NCBI GenBank assembly: GCA_003162995.1
Contig: PLUZ01000364.1
Coordinates: 1-6,824 of the forward strand
Length of the DNA stretch: 6,824 bases
DNA from: Methylocapsa sp.
GTDB taxonomy: Bacteria; Pseudomonadota; Alphaproteobacteria; Rhizobiales; Beijerinckiaceae
Direction: 5' to 3'
Below the pieces are notes generated by a model. It saw only the letters and a list, made by a program, of their open reading frames with translations. It searched no databases and was not told where the DNA came from. How positions within the stretch are numbered: position 1 is the first letter of the stretch; each line of letters opens with the position of its first letter. The position numbers and the translations under genes were made by a program. Positions 1 to 5,694 of this stretch are shown piece by piece.

Positions 1-35
1 TAAGCGTTGTTTTTGCAAAAAATGCTTGATTTTCA

Positions 36-1664
36 ATGAGTTCAAAAAGCAAATCGCTCCAAATGACTGCTACAAAAGCAGGTCTTGGAGCCATGCCATT
101 GCATATTTACCGAAGGGGCGCCGTCTATTGGTTTCGGCGGGGCGTGCCGCAAGCATTGCGATCCATAATCGGTAAGGTGGAAATCACATTTTCGCTGAAA
201 ACCACTGACCGGCGCACCGCTGAACGTTTAGAGAATATCGAATCGCTGAAGACGGAAGCAGAATTCGACCGCGCAAGGCGCGTGCTAGCTGTGCGCAGCG
301 GGACCGCACCCGAAACTGAGCTATCGGACAGTGAAGTTTGGCTCCTCGCTCAAGAATGGCTTCATTCCCGCGAGAAGCAAGACGATGCTCAGTCGAACAT
401 TGACAGCATGGACGCCAGAGAGCGCCTTTTTCTTGCCGGTGATCCTGATTCCCGCGTTCAAGTTTGGCTTCAAACCAGTAAATTCTTGCGTGAGCGCAAC
501 ATTAACGTTCAGTTCGATACGCCCAGCTATGTCCGCCTGGCTCAGCGCATCCGTGAGGCCATGATTGAGGCTGAAAAGCGTCTTATCGTTAGATATTCAG
601 GGCAACCCGCCACGCTGAATCCGCGCTTTGCGAATATTTCCGCCGCAACACCCCCTAATGCTGGCACCCTTATGCCATTCGAGGAGCTGCTTGCGCGCTT
701 CCGGCGCGAACAGAAGCCTGGACGGTCAGCGAAGACAGAGCCCAAGCGGGCAATGCAAGACCGTCTTTTCAAAAGCATCATCGGCGCGAAAACTCTTATC
801 AGCGCAATTACAAGAGACGATGCCCGCCGATTGCGTGAGGCGGTTCGCGCCGTTCGAAAGACCAATGGCGAGATTGTCAGGGCGGCAACCTCGCAACAGT
901 ATTGGTATGCCTTTTCCGCCGTCATGAAATTTGCTGAGGATGAGCGCCTTATCGAGCGGAGCCCCTGTGCGGGGTTGAAAATCGCTGGCGATGGAGTCTT
1001 GGCAAAAGATCGCCACAAGGCTTTCTCAGCCGAGGATCTTGAAAAGATTTTCGAAGCACCCTTGTTTCAAGGTTGCGTCGATGACACGCGCAACTGGGCT
1101 AAGCCGGGGGATTCGAATCCACGCGGAACCCGCTTTTGGGTCATTTTGTTGGGGCTCTATACCGGCGCACGCGGACATGAAATCTTGCAACTCACCGAAG
1201 ATGATGTCGAATATGTCAATGGCACCGCTGCCCTGCATTTCCGAAAGCAGACAAAGACGGCGGCAAGCAGGCGCGTTATCCCTATCCATCCCGAACTTAT
1301 ACGGCTCGGATTCCTTGAGCATGTCGATCAGGTTCGGAAGCCAAATAACCCGGGATGCAGGATTTTTCACGACGCACCTGCATCGAAAGCGGGTTACTAC
1401 TCAGATCGCTTTGGCGCGTGGTTCGCGAGGTTCTTGGATAGCCTTGGAATCACGGACTCGCGTAAATCCTATCACAGCTTCAGGCATTCGTTCGAAGACG
1501 CGGCTAAAGAAGCAGCTATCCCGCAAGCTCGCACAAATGCGATTCTAGGGCATTCTGAACCCGGTATGGCCGGCGTTTATGGGTCGGGCTTTCAGTTAAG
1601 CACACTTGCCGCTGAGATCGCCAAGATCTATCCCGGTTTGGATCTGTCCCGCCTTCGCAAATAG
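36..1664 (+). CDS. Tyrosine site-specific recombinase (phage/island integrase) with DUF6538-like N-terminus
   Basis: Catalyses integration and excision of the element by cutting and rejoining DNA through a covalent 3'-phosphotyrosine. The C-terminal half carries the full catalytic set: Arg379 in TGARGHEILQL, a probable beta-hairpin Lys407 (RKQTKTAASRR), His480 and Arg483 in SYHSFRHSF, His506 in ILGHSE, and nucleophile Tyr515 in GVYGSGF. The N-terminus (about residues 20-60, PLHIYRRGAVYWFRRGVP) matches the DUF6538 region common in alphaproteobacterial integrases. A SAM-like core-binding domain should lie around residues 210-315. Nothing is missing, so it is probably active. The start is uncertain: ATG at 36, 63 or 93. 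The family usually begins close to the IYRRG motif, which favours 93, but GGAG there is only 2 nt from the ATG; 36 has no clear ribosome-binding site. An in-frame TGA at 27-29 limits extension. The gene sits at the left edge and is probably close to one end of the island. Confidence 0.95.
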   Translation: MSSKSKSLQMTATKAGLGAMPLHIYRRGAVYWFRRGVPQALRSIIGKVEITFSLKTTDRRTAERLENIESLKTEAEFDRARRVLAVRSGTAPETELSDSEVWLLAQEWLHSREKQDDAQSNIDSMDARERLFLAGDPDSRVQVWLQTSKFLRERNINVQFDTPSYVRLAQRIREAMIEAEKRLIVRYSGQPATLNPRFANISAATPPNAGTLMPFEELLARFRREQKPGRSAKTEPKRAMQDRLFKSIIGAKTLISAITRDDARRLREAVRAVRKTNGEIVRAATSQQYWYAFSAVMKFAEDERLIERSPCAGLKIAGDGVLAKDRHKAFSAEDLEKIFEAPLFQGCVDDTRNWAKPGDSNPRGTRFWVILLGLYTGARGHEILQLTEDDVEYVNGTAALHFRKQTKTAASRRVIPIHPELIRLGFLEHVDQVRKPNNPGCRIFHDAPASKAGYYSDRFGAWFARFLDSLGITDSRKSYHSFRHSFEDAAKEAAIPQARTNAILGHSEPGMAGVYGSGFQLSTLAAEIAKIYPGLDLSRLRK

Positions 1665-1736
1665 AGGACGGTAGCACGGTTCGCACCGCGCCGCTTCAAT
1701 TCCTTCTGAGAAATGGGGGCAAACGGCAGCACTGTT

Positions 1737-2345
1737 TCATTGAGGGTAATTCTCCCACATTTGTTTCATGCGGTTTTCCCAGCTAGCGAAGCGCATGTCT
1801 CGTTCAATTTCGGTCTCGTTAAAAGGGTCATATGTTTTCCGGTCAAAGTCGTCGAGGAGGTTTGACAACTTTTGGGCTTCATCCTTCGTAAGCCTGTCGC
1901 CGCCTCTAAAATAGTCGTTTGAAGGATTGATCCAAACGCGGAGCCCATAGTCGGCAAGCCAAGCTATATCGGAAAGGTCTTCTTTCTTCATGATGACGGA
2001 AAGTTCTCCGGCTTTCGGCGCGTCGCACTCGCGTCCTCCCGCGAAGCCATGCATTTCTGCAACATCTGCAAGCGCACTTCCGATCTCTCGCATTCTGATC
2101 TCACGAACCCCCACACCTTCGAAAAAGAGGTCTATGCGATGTAAAACGGCAAGCCGTGTGGCAATTTCATTGGTGCTTACCCCTTCCCTATTTACCTCCC
2201 CTAGCTTCAAGTTCAAATGCGCGATAAGACCTTCCGCGATATGCCTGGCGGCTCTCACCCCTCCTATCCTAATTCCAATTTGAATTAGACCCCACACGGC
2301 CAAAGATAGGATTAGGATTGTTAAAAATATGAAAGTTCCAGTCAT
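1737..2345 (-). CDS. Single-pass membrane-anchored protein of unknown function
   Basis: A 202-residue protein that I do not recognise. Residues 4-24 (FIFLTILILSLAVWGLIQIG) form one hydrophobic helix at the extreme N-terminus, followed by Arg-containing sequence, so the remaining roughly 175 residues are probably cytoplasmic. That part is mostly charged and helical, and ends in an acidic and aromatic tail (RFASWENRMKQMWENYPQ). It has no recognisable catalytic motif. The start is chosen at 2345 rather than the ATG at 2360 because GGAGG lies 7 nt upstream of 2345, and that ribosome-binding site overlaps the first codons of the longer version. The gene converges on the integrase with a 72-nt gap. 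It lies about 200 nt downstream of the HNH gene on the same strand, separated by the structured element at 2424-2539, so it may be the last gene of that transcript or have its own weak promoter. Confidence 0.8.
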   Translation of the reverse strand: MTGTFIFLTILILSLAVWGLIQIGIRIGGVRAARHIAEGLIAHLNLKLGEVNREGVSTNEIATRLAVLHRIDLFFEGVGVREIRMREIGSALADVAEMHGFAGGRECDAPKAGELSVIMKKEDLSDIAWLADYGLRVWINPSNDYFRGGDRLTKDEAQKLSNLLDDFDRKTYDPFNETEIERDMRFASWENRMKQMWENYPQ

Positions 2346-2350
2346 TTGAA

Positions 2351-2358
2351 ATCCTCCC
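2351..2358 (-). promoter_or_regulatory. Ribosome-binding site that decides the start at 2345
   Basis: On the minus strand the sequence reads GGGAGGAT, then TTCAA, then ATG at 2345, with GGAGG 7 nt from that start. The alternative ATG at 2360 lies immediately 5' of this site and has no comparable Shine-Dalgarno sequence of its own, so initiation at 2345 is preferred. Confidence 0.75.
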
Positions 2359-2423
2359 ATCGCCGCGCCTCGTCAGACTGGTCATTCGTCATCAAGGTCA
2401 ACTGCTGAGACTATAAGAGAGCG

Positions 2424-2539
2424 GCGGCAAATCGTTTAAGTGGAATGTAAGCAACCGGCAGATCGTTGCCGGATTGTCGCCCGGTCAGCCGCATCCACGT
2501 GGATTCACGCTTACATTCCCTTAAACGGTTCGGCGCCGC
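2424..2539. other. Structured element: long inverted repeat enclosing three hairpins
   Basis: An inverted repeat pairs 2433-2452 with 2509-2527: 19 base pairs with a single bulged T at 2441. Short extensions are possible just outside (2430-2432 with 2528-2530, one G-T pair; GCGGC at 2424-2428 with GCCGC at 2535-2539). The enclosed segment holds three further self-complementary stretches: CCGGCA/TGCCGG (2455-2460 with 2467-2472, 6-nt loop), CGG/CCG (2482-2484 with 2489-2491, 4-nt loop), and the perfect 12-bp palindrome ATCCACGTGGAT (2493-2504). Drawn as RNA on either strand, this is a long-stemmed four-way junction. No T-run follows, so it is not an ordinary terminator. It sits between the stop of the HNH gene and the start of the membrane-protein gene. 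It could be an intercistronic RNA element, a small non-autonomous repeat, or a protein-binding DNA cruciform. I saw no target-site duplication at its borders. Confidence 0.7.
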
Positions 2540-2550
2540 GCATGGTCGCA

Positions 2551-3054
2551 TTATTCCACGTCTGCTCTCGCGAACCGTCCATGATAAAGCCGGGCATGGC
2601 GTTCGTAACAAGCCACCGCTTCCGTCAGCTTGTTGCGGTCGAACAATCCAAGGTGAATGCGTTCACCGTTTACTTGGATCTCAACACTCCATTTTCCGCT
2701 GGCCTTATGCCAATGAACGCCCTTATGACCAAAAGTATTATCTCGGCGAATTCCTTGATTCATATTCTGCTGCGACGTAGTTGCCGGTCTGAGATTAAGC
2801 CAGCGATCATTCGAAGGATCTAGATCCTCATGGTCGATGGTTTCTGGTGGCCAAACGCCAGTCATCCAAACGTGGATGACATGCGTTACCATGTAGTCCT
2901 GACCGTCAACCCCCACCCGGCGATAGCCCTTTGGTGTAACCGTTCCAGCAATTTCGCCAACACGGGCACGCCTGCTGCGATTAACGCGCCAAGTTAGCAA
3001 GCCAGTTTTAGGGTCATAATTAAAAAGTTCTTTGGCTCGCTCTTGTGTGATCAT
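2551..3054 (-). CDS. HNH endonuclease with C-terminal AP2-like DNA-binding domain
   Basis: A 167-residue nuclease of the free-standing phage or homing type, which nicks or cuts DNA with a metal-dependent HNH (beta-beta-alpha metal) site. The HNH_3-type core spans about residues 55-92: His58/His61 in THVIHVWMTG, Asp74-His75 in TIDHEDLDP, and NDRWLNLRPAT (Asn82, Asp83, Asn87, Arg89). The C-terminus (about 106-160) is AP2-like: NTFGHKGVHWHKASGKW, then an Ile-Gln-Val-Asn-Gly strand, then LGLFD and a helix ending in LYHGRFARAD. Length and domain order are normal for the family and no key residue is missing. The start at 3054 is preferred over an upstream in-frame ATG at 3126 because it directly follows the stop of the preceding gene (TAAAATG) and because MITQERAKELFNYDP is the usual start of such proteins. 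Translation is probably coupled to that gene. Such enzymes are commonly carried by phages as homing elements. Confidence 0.93.
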   Translation of the reverse strand: MITQERAKELFNYDPKTGLLTWRVNRSRRARVGEIAGTVTPKGYRRVGVDGQDYMVTHVIHVWMTGVWPPETIDHEDLDPSNDRWLNLRPATTSQQNMNQGIRRDNTFGHKGVHWHKASGKWSVEIQVNGERIHLGLFDRNKLTEAVACYERHARLYHGRFARADVE

Positions 3055-3055
3055 T

Positions 3056-3331
3056 TTAGGGCTCTTCTGTCTGCGCCACGGAAAGCGCAACCACGCCGTC
3101 ATGCACTTCAAGCGTGGATTTTCCATCGCTGATGACCGCGTGCATCTTGCCGCCAGTCATGAGGGCACGGACTAATTTTGAGCCGCTCTGTTCGGCGTGA
3201 ATGCGTTCTGCCTCAATCTCTACCGCTGAGAAGCGATTAGCGACCGTTCCAGCTTCGCGCGCTGCGATAGTTACCGCCTTGGATTTCGTTTCAACGGGCG
3301 GTGCCTGTCTCTTAGTGAGTTGTTTGACCAT
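3056..3331 (-). CDS. Small protein of unknown function, first gene of the leftward unit
   Basis: A 91-residue soluble protein that I do not recognise. The N-terminal third is basic (MVKQLTKRQAPPVETKSK). A helical middle (about 33-60, rich in Glu, Ala and Arg) follows, then a short beta-like tail (MHAVISDGKSTLEVHDGVV). There is no signal peptide, transmembrane helix or known motif. The start is set at 3331 because the frame upstream to 3397 runs through the promoter region and translates to atypical sequence, and GGAA lies a few bases upstream of 3331. Its stop is 1 nt from the ATG of the HNH gene, so the two form a coupled pair. It is the gene nearest the divergent control region on the left side, a place often held by a regulator or accessory factor, but no DNA-binding motif can be seen. 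Confidence 0.75.
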   Translation of the reverse strand: MVKQLTKRQAPPVETKSKAVTIAAREAGTVANRFSAVEIEAERIHAEQSGSKLVRALMTGGKMHAVISDGKSTLEVHDGVVALSVAQTEEP

Positions 3332-3357
3332 GTTGTTTCCATTGATGTTTTGAGCTC

Positions 3358-3387
3358 TTGACAGATGCCAATAACATCCGATATAAC
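3358..3387 (+). promoter_or_regulatory. Rightward sigma-70-like promoter of the RHH operon
   Basis: TTGACA (3358-3363, perfect -35) is followed after 18 nt by TATAAC (3382-3387, 5/6 match to the -10). Transcription would start near 3394, leaving a leader of about 34 nt before the RHH start codon. This is the strongest promoter-like match I noticed in the window. Confidence 0.65.
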
Positions 3388-3400
3388 ACAGGAGCATCTG
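3362..3400. promoter_or_regulatory. Symmetric operator-like inverted repeat over both promoters
   Basis: CAGATGC (3362-3368) and its exact complement GCATCTG (3394-3400) are separated by 25 nt, placing the half-sites about three helical turns apart. The centre is at 3381, inside the overlapping -10 boxes. The left arm overlaps the end of the rightward -35 and the right arm lies just inside the leftward -35, so a dimer or tetramer bound here would block both. The RHH protein encoded immediately to the right is the obvious candidate binder, which is inference. Confidence 0.5.
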
Positions 3401-3408
3401 CTAATCAA
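3380..3408 (-). promoter_or_regulatory. Leftward sigma-70-like promoter
   Basis: On the minus strand TTGATT (3408-3403) is followed after 17 nt by TATATC (3385-3380). The hexamers match 4/6 and 4/6 of the consensus, with ideal spacing. Transcription would start near 3373 and read into the 91-residue gene and the HNH gene. Its -10 overlaps that of the rightward promoter, so the two probably cannot be occupied at once. Confidence 0.5.
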
Positions 3409-3427
3409 TACTATGGGGTAAAATAAG

Positions 3428-3601
3428 ATGATGGCTCGACCAAAAGCAAAGCAGACGAAGTTGCCACCTATATCGGTTCGGTTTTTTCCTGATGTGATGA
3501 AAGCACTTGAGAAGGCGGCAAAGGATGATCGCCGTGCTTTATCGGTGATGGTTGAGCAACTTGTCGAAGACGTTCTACGTCAGAAAGGCTACCTCAAATG
3601 A
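3428..3601 (+). CDS. Ribbon-helix-helix (Arc/CopG-like) DNA-binding protein
   Basis: A 57-residue protein of the size of Arc and CopG repressors. After a basic N-terminal tail (MMARPKAKQTKLPP) comes a short beta strand (ISVRFFPDV, about 15-23), helix A (MKALEKAAKDD, 24-34), a turn at DRRA, and helix B (LSVMVEQLVEDVLRQKGYL, 38-56). This is the ribbon-helix-helix order; such proteins dimerise through the strand and insert it into the DNA major groove. ATG at 3428 and 3431 are both possible; GGGG at 3415-3418 lies 9 nt upstream of the first. It is the first gene after the rightward promoter, and its stop overlaps the next start (ATGA at 3598-3601), so it is translationally coupled to the exported proteins. 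It probably autoregulates through the adjacent inverted repeat. An antitoxin role is conceivable, but the neighbour does not look like a known toxin. Confidence 0.85.
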   Translation: MMARPKAKQTKLPPISVRFFPDVMKALEKAAKDDRRALSVMVEQLVEDVLRQKGYLK

Positions 3602-4011
3602 CATTCCGAACTCAGTATCGCCCAGCTACCCAACAATCTCGCCCTATCCAACATCCACTCGCACCCGTGCTGACCGTAGCCACTCGCTTGGTCGGCTTTG
3701 CCGTGATCGTTGTAGCCTTATTGATCTTGCAAATGCTCGTTGTTCATGCCGAGACAGTGCAAGCGAGTTGCAAAGGATCTTTCGAAAAATCCGGCGGGTA
3801 TGTTGACCGATTCGGGTTTCCACAATGGCAAACCAATGAAATGGGCGATTGCGAATTTAGCCGTTCCGATACAGCGGCAATGTTTCGGGTCTGTGGCTAT
3901 GAAAAGTTTTGCCAAGTCTCTGGTATTGCCAAATCATGGCGCGAAGGCGTGTTGAGGTTTGTTCACGTTACTTCAATCAATCGCATCGATGCGAAGGAGC
4001 CTTCGAAATGA
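3598..4011 (+). CDS. Membrane-anchored or secreted small cysteine-containing protein, unknown function
   Basis: A 137-residue protein that I do not recognise. An N-terminal stretch of about 23 polar residues (MTFRTQYRPATQQSRP...) precedes a hydrophobic helix at about 32-50 (VGFAVIVVALLILQMLVV) ending in VHA-ETV. This is either a long signal peptide cut after Ala51 or a membrane anchor. The exported part of about 86 residues has four cysteines (58, 85, 99, 105), enough for two disulfides in the periplasm, and aromatic and Gly-rich sequence (YVDRFGFPQWQTNEMGDCEF). The start overlaps the RHH stop (ATGA) and its stop overlaps the next start in the same way, so three genes are tightly coupled. Its leader resembles that of the next protein (YRPxxQxS, L-x-P-V, T-R, hydrophobic helix, A-E), which suggests a common origin or the same destination. 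Confidence 0.82.
   Translation: MTFRTQYRPATQQSRPIQHPLAPVLTVATRLVGFAVIVVALLILQMLVVHAETVQASCKGSFEKSGGYVDRFGFPQWQTNEMGDCEFSRSDTAAMFRVCGYEKFCQVSGIAKSWREGVLRFVHVTSINRIDAKEPSK
3994..3999 (+). promoter_or_regulatory. Strong ribosome-binding site for the start at 4008
   Basis: AAGGAG ends 8 nt before the ATG at 4008. This fixes the start at 4008 and excludes the longer in-frame reading from 3909, whose first 33 residues would overlap the previous gene and lack a leader-like sequence. Confidence 0.8.
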
Positions 4012-4781
4012 GATACAGGCCCACACTCCAAGAATCGCTTGAGCCCGTCTTCGTCTTTGTTACGAGGGCATTGCGTACTTTTGGTCTGTTCGCCTTGATC
4101 GCGATAATTCTGCTAGTGGCTCAAGACAACCTAGCACGAGCTGAATCCGCCCCCTGTTACGCTGGAGAGGGCGAGCGCGTGACCTTACGTGGAACCATCG
4201 TGCAATCGACTACTCTTGAAGCAAATGACGGAACCGGGGAGCCTGCTCATACAAAGTTCACGGCGGTAGCCCTGGAAAAGGCTGTCTGTTTTTCTGGGTT
4301 TTCCGCGCCTGAGTATGTGCTTAGAATCTGTTCCAACATCTCGCAGAAAAAGTGGCTCGGGCATCGCGTCATCGTGATCGGCACTCTCTACATTGACGAA
4401 GACCTTTGTTTTACCGTTGAGCAGATAAAGGATGCACCGCAAGAGAGTGCCAATAGTGCGCCCCCGGCTCCGGCTAGCCCTGACCCAGATAAGGTTGACG
4501 ATTCGAAGCTTGCAGAGGTTTCCTGCCACTGGGTTTTGAGGCCAGATCGCGGAACCGATGACTCCATAACAGAGCACGCGGTTGATCACCTTGAGGCGTT
4601 CCGCGATAGCGGCAAGCTGCCTGAGAAATATTTTTGGAGCGCATGCACCATGTACGAATACGTCTTGGCGGAATGCCGCGCAAACCCGCGTGCGTCGTTG
4701 CTTGATGTCGTCAACAGTTTGATAGCCAAAGTGAAAGCTGGGAAAGAAATGCCGGATATGCCGCGCCCCTGCGGCGCGTGA
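4008..4781 (+). CDS. Exported two-domain protein with DUF4431-like OB-fold region and Cys-containing C-terminal domain
   Basis: A 257-residue protein. Residues 1-45 form a leader: MRYRPTLQES..., a hydrophobic helix at about 23-38, and a likely cleavage site LARA-ES after Ala45. Residues about 48-143 resemble DUF4431 (a predicted OB-fold): CYAGEGERVTLRGTI, a valine-cysteine strand near Cys94, then LGHRVIVIGTLYIDEDLC. A Pro/Ala/Asp linker (144-165) follows. The C-terminal region (166-257) has SCHWVLRPD, FWSACTMYEYVLAEC and a final PRPCGA. There are eight cysteines in all (50, 94, 108, 134, 173, 213, 223, 255), all beyond the leader, consistent with periplasmic disulfides. The C-terminal layout (W-x-A-C, Tyr-rich helix, terminal Pro-Cys) is loosely like small periplasmic immunity or chaperone domains, but that is only a hint. 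The start overlaps the previous stop by ATGA. Family assignment of the first domain is from memory of its pattern. Confidence 0.85.
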   Translation: MRYRPTLQESLEPVFVFVTRALRTFGLFALIAIILLVAQDNLARAESAPCYAGEGERVTLRGTIVQSTTLEANDGTGEPAHTKFTAVALEKAVCFSGFSAPEYVLRICSNISQKKWLGHRVIVIGTLYIDEDLCFTVEQIKDAPQESANSAPPAPASPDPDKVDDSKLAEVSCHWVLRPDRGTDDSITEHAVDHLEAFRDSGKLPEKYFWSACTMYEYVLAECRANPRASLLDVVNSLIAKVKAGKEMPDMPRPCGA

Positions 4782-4794
4782 GGGAGTACCGAAC

Positions 4795-5310
4795 ATGATT
4801 AGACGTTTTGTCGTTTGGCTCGTACTCGCTGCAACGCTTCTTTTGAACCCATGCGCATCGCGTGCCGACAATATCCCCCAATTTTACGACTATACGGACG
4901 CCGATCAATCGTTGGCGGCTTATCAGTACCCTGAGGGGTGCCCAGGCTGTGCGAGTGCCTTCAAGCCCACGGGTAAAGTCGATTTATCAGACCCAGTTGC
5001 ATACCAATATCGGACCCGGTTGAGGGAGGCTGCTAGACAGCCACCGAATTTCAATGTGGTTTATCGAGTGGTCACATGGGGCTGCGGCACTTCCTGTGCG
5101 AGCGGCGCAATAATTGATGAGCGCAACGGCCATGTGATTTGGCTCCCGTCAGTTGAATTCAATAACGTCATTTACATGATTGATAGCACCCTAATCATGC
5201 TCCAGTTGTCCGTTGGCGACGACGATCCGTCTCACCGTACAACATCATTCTGGTATCTGGAGAATGGAGCTTTTAAACAGGTGAGTGCCGATCTTAGCGG
5301 ATGTCGATGA
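4795..5310 (+). CDS. Secreted protein with a WGCGTSC motif, unknown function
   Basis: A 171-residue protein with a clear type I signal peptide: MIRR, hydrophobic core at about 5-18, and ASRA-DN cleavage after Ala24. A Cys at 20 is not in a lipobox (NPC), so it is not a lipoprotein. The mature part carries FKPTGKVDLSDPVAYQYRTR, then NFNVVYRVVTWGCGTSCASG (about 85-104) and IIDERNGHVIWLP. This arrangement (aromatic strand, G-C-G-x-x-C, Asp, Gly-x-Val) is common to a widespread group of uncharacterised exported proteobacterial proteins; I know no established activity for it. Cysteines are at 49, 52, 97, 101 and 170, giving possible disulfides. AGGGAG ends 8 nt before the start. It follows the previous gene after 13 nt, so it is the fourth gene of the same operon. 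The protein ends naturally, although the same frame stays open for 127 codons after its TGA. Confidence 0.87.
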   Translation: MIRRFVVWLVLAATLLLNPCASRADNIPQFYDYTDADQSLAAYQYPEGCPGCASAFKPTGKVDLSDPVAYQYRTRLREAARQPPNFNVVYRVVTWGCGTSCASGAIIDERNGHVIWLPSVEFNNVIYMIDSTLIMLQLSVGDDDPSHRTTSFWYLENGAFKQVSADLSGCR

Positions 5311-5424
5311 GAGACCGTCGTTTTACCCATTGAAAGGAATAGGGCAACGGCAAACGAGAATGAAACACAAGGCGCGACTGAAACTCCCGATCCTGATACC
5401 TTTGCAGAGCATCTCGGCAAGGAA

Positions 5425-5694
5425 ATGGTGGCATGCGGATATGACTTCATCAATGTCCACTCTGAGCATTCCCCTTCTATTCCCATGATCGTTGCACTGT
5501 CAGTCTACGGGGTGCCAGGGGAGAGTACCTTTCGAACCCGCTACGATTTCGTGGGAGGGGGAGGCGACCATCTAGATCGCCTTCATTCTGTGGTCAGACC
5601 GCTGCGGGACGCCCACTCGATTGCCCTAGAAGATCTTCGGCGGGCAGAGTTGGAGGCAATCCCCCTGCCACCTAATAGAACTGGATTCAATTGA
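5425..5694 (+). CDS. Possible small protein or remnant, weak support
   Basis: An 89-residue frame with plausible composition (MVACGYDFINVHSEHSPS..., then a helical DHLDRLHSVVRPLRDAHSIA, ending in NRTGFN). The frame is open from 5311, right after the TGA of the previous gene, and the upstream part (e.g. ETPDPDTFAEHLGKE) also looks protein-like but offers no ATG, GTG or TTG. The ATG at 5425 has AAGGA only 1 nt away, too close for normal initiation. I do not recognise it. It may be the surviving part of a gene that lost its start, or a gene reached by an unusual initiation codon such as ATT at 5329. Treat it as uncertain. Confidence 0.3.
   Translation: MVACGYDFINVHSEHSPSIPMIVALSVYGVPGESTFRTRYDFVGGGGDHLDRLHSVVRPLRDAHSIALEDLRRAELEAIPLPPNRTGFN

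Larger units (their letters stand above)
2346..2550. other. Gene-free stretch between HNH and membrane-protein genes
   Basis: I see no convincing coding sequence here; short open frames on both strands cross the inverted repeat and read as noise. Apart from the structured element, the only other signal is a weak minus-strand TATAGT hexamer (2415-2410) about 65 nt upstream of the 2345 start. Its spacing from a poor TTAAAC -35 is 18 nt. It could be a promoter for the membrane-protein gene but is not strong evidence. Confidence 0.5.

Noticed and set aside
542..1018. 158-residue minus-strand frame within the integrase
   Set aside because: Antisense shadow of the integrase core region; no independent coding evidence.
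991..1548. 185-residue plus-strand frame within the integrase
   Set aside because: It overlaps the catalytic domain of the integrase in another frame, and its composition is Ser/Arg-rich as expected of a shadow frame.
1665..1736. Rho-independent terminator between integrase and membrane-protein gene
   Set aside because: Only a 4-bp CGGT-TCGC-ACCG hairpin without a T-run is present, too weak to call.
2433..2527. Integron attC site
   Set aside because: The long stem with inner bulge suggested it, but the outer ends read GTTTAAG...CTTAAAC, the reverse of the required RYYYAAC...GTTRRRY order, and there is no integron gene cassette layout.
2440..2823. Plus-strand frames of 127 and 104 residues across the HNH gene and the inverted repeat
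   Set aside because: They are antisense to the clear HNH-AP2 gene and begin inside the structured element.
3413..3421. ATG-GGG-TAA two-codon minimal open frame in front of the RHH gene
   Set aside because: It coincides with the GGGG that serves as the likely ribosome-binding site; a leader-peptide role has no further support.
3428..4011. Classical toxin-antitoxin pair (RHH antitoxin plus toxin)
   Set aside because: The ATGA coupling fits, but the partner has an N-terminal membrane or signal segment and exported cysteines, unlike ParE, RelE, MazF or PIN toxins.
4185..4871. 228-residue open frame on the minus strand
   Set aside because: It lies antisense to the well-supported 257-residue gene and the start of the next gene. 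Its translation has no coherent domain, signal or ribosome-binding site.
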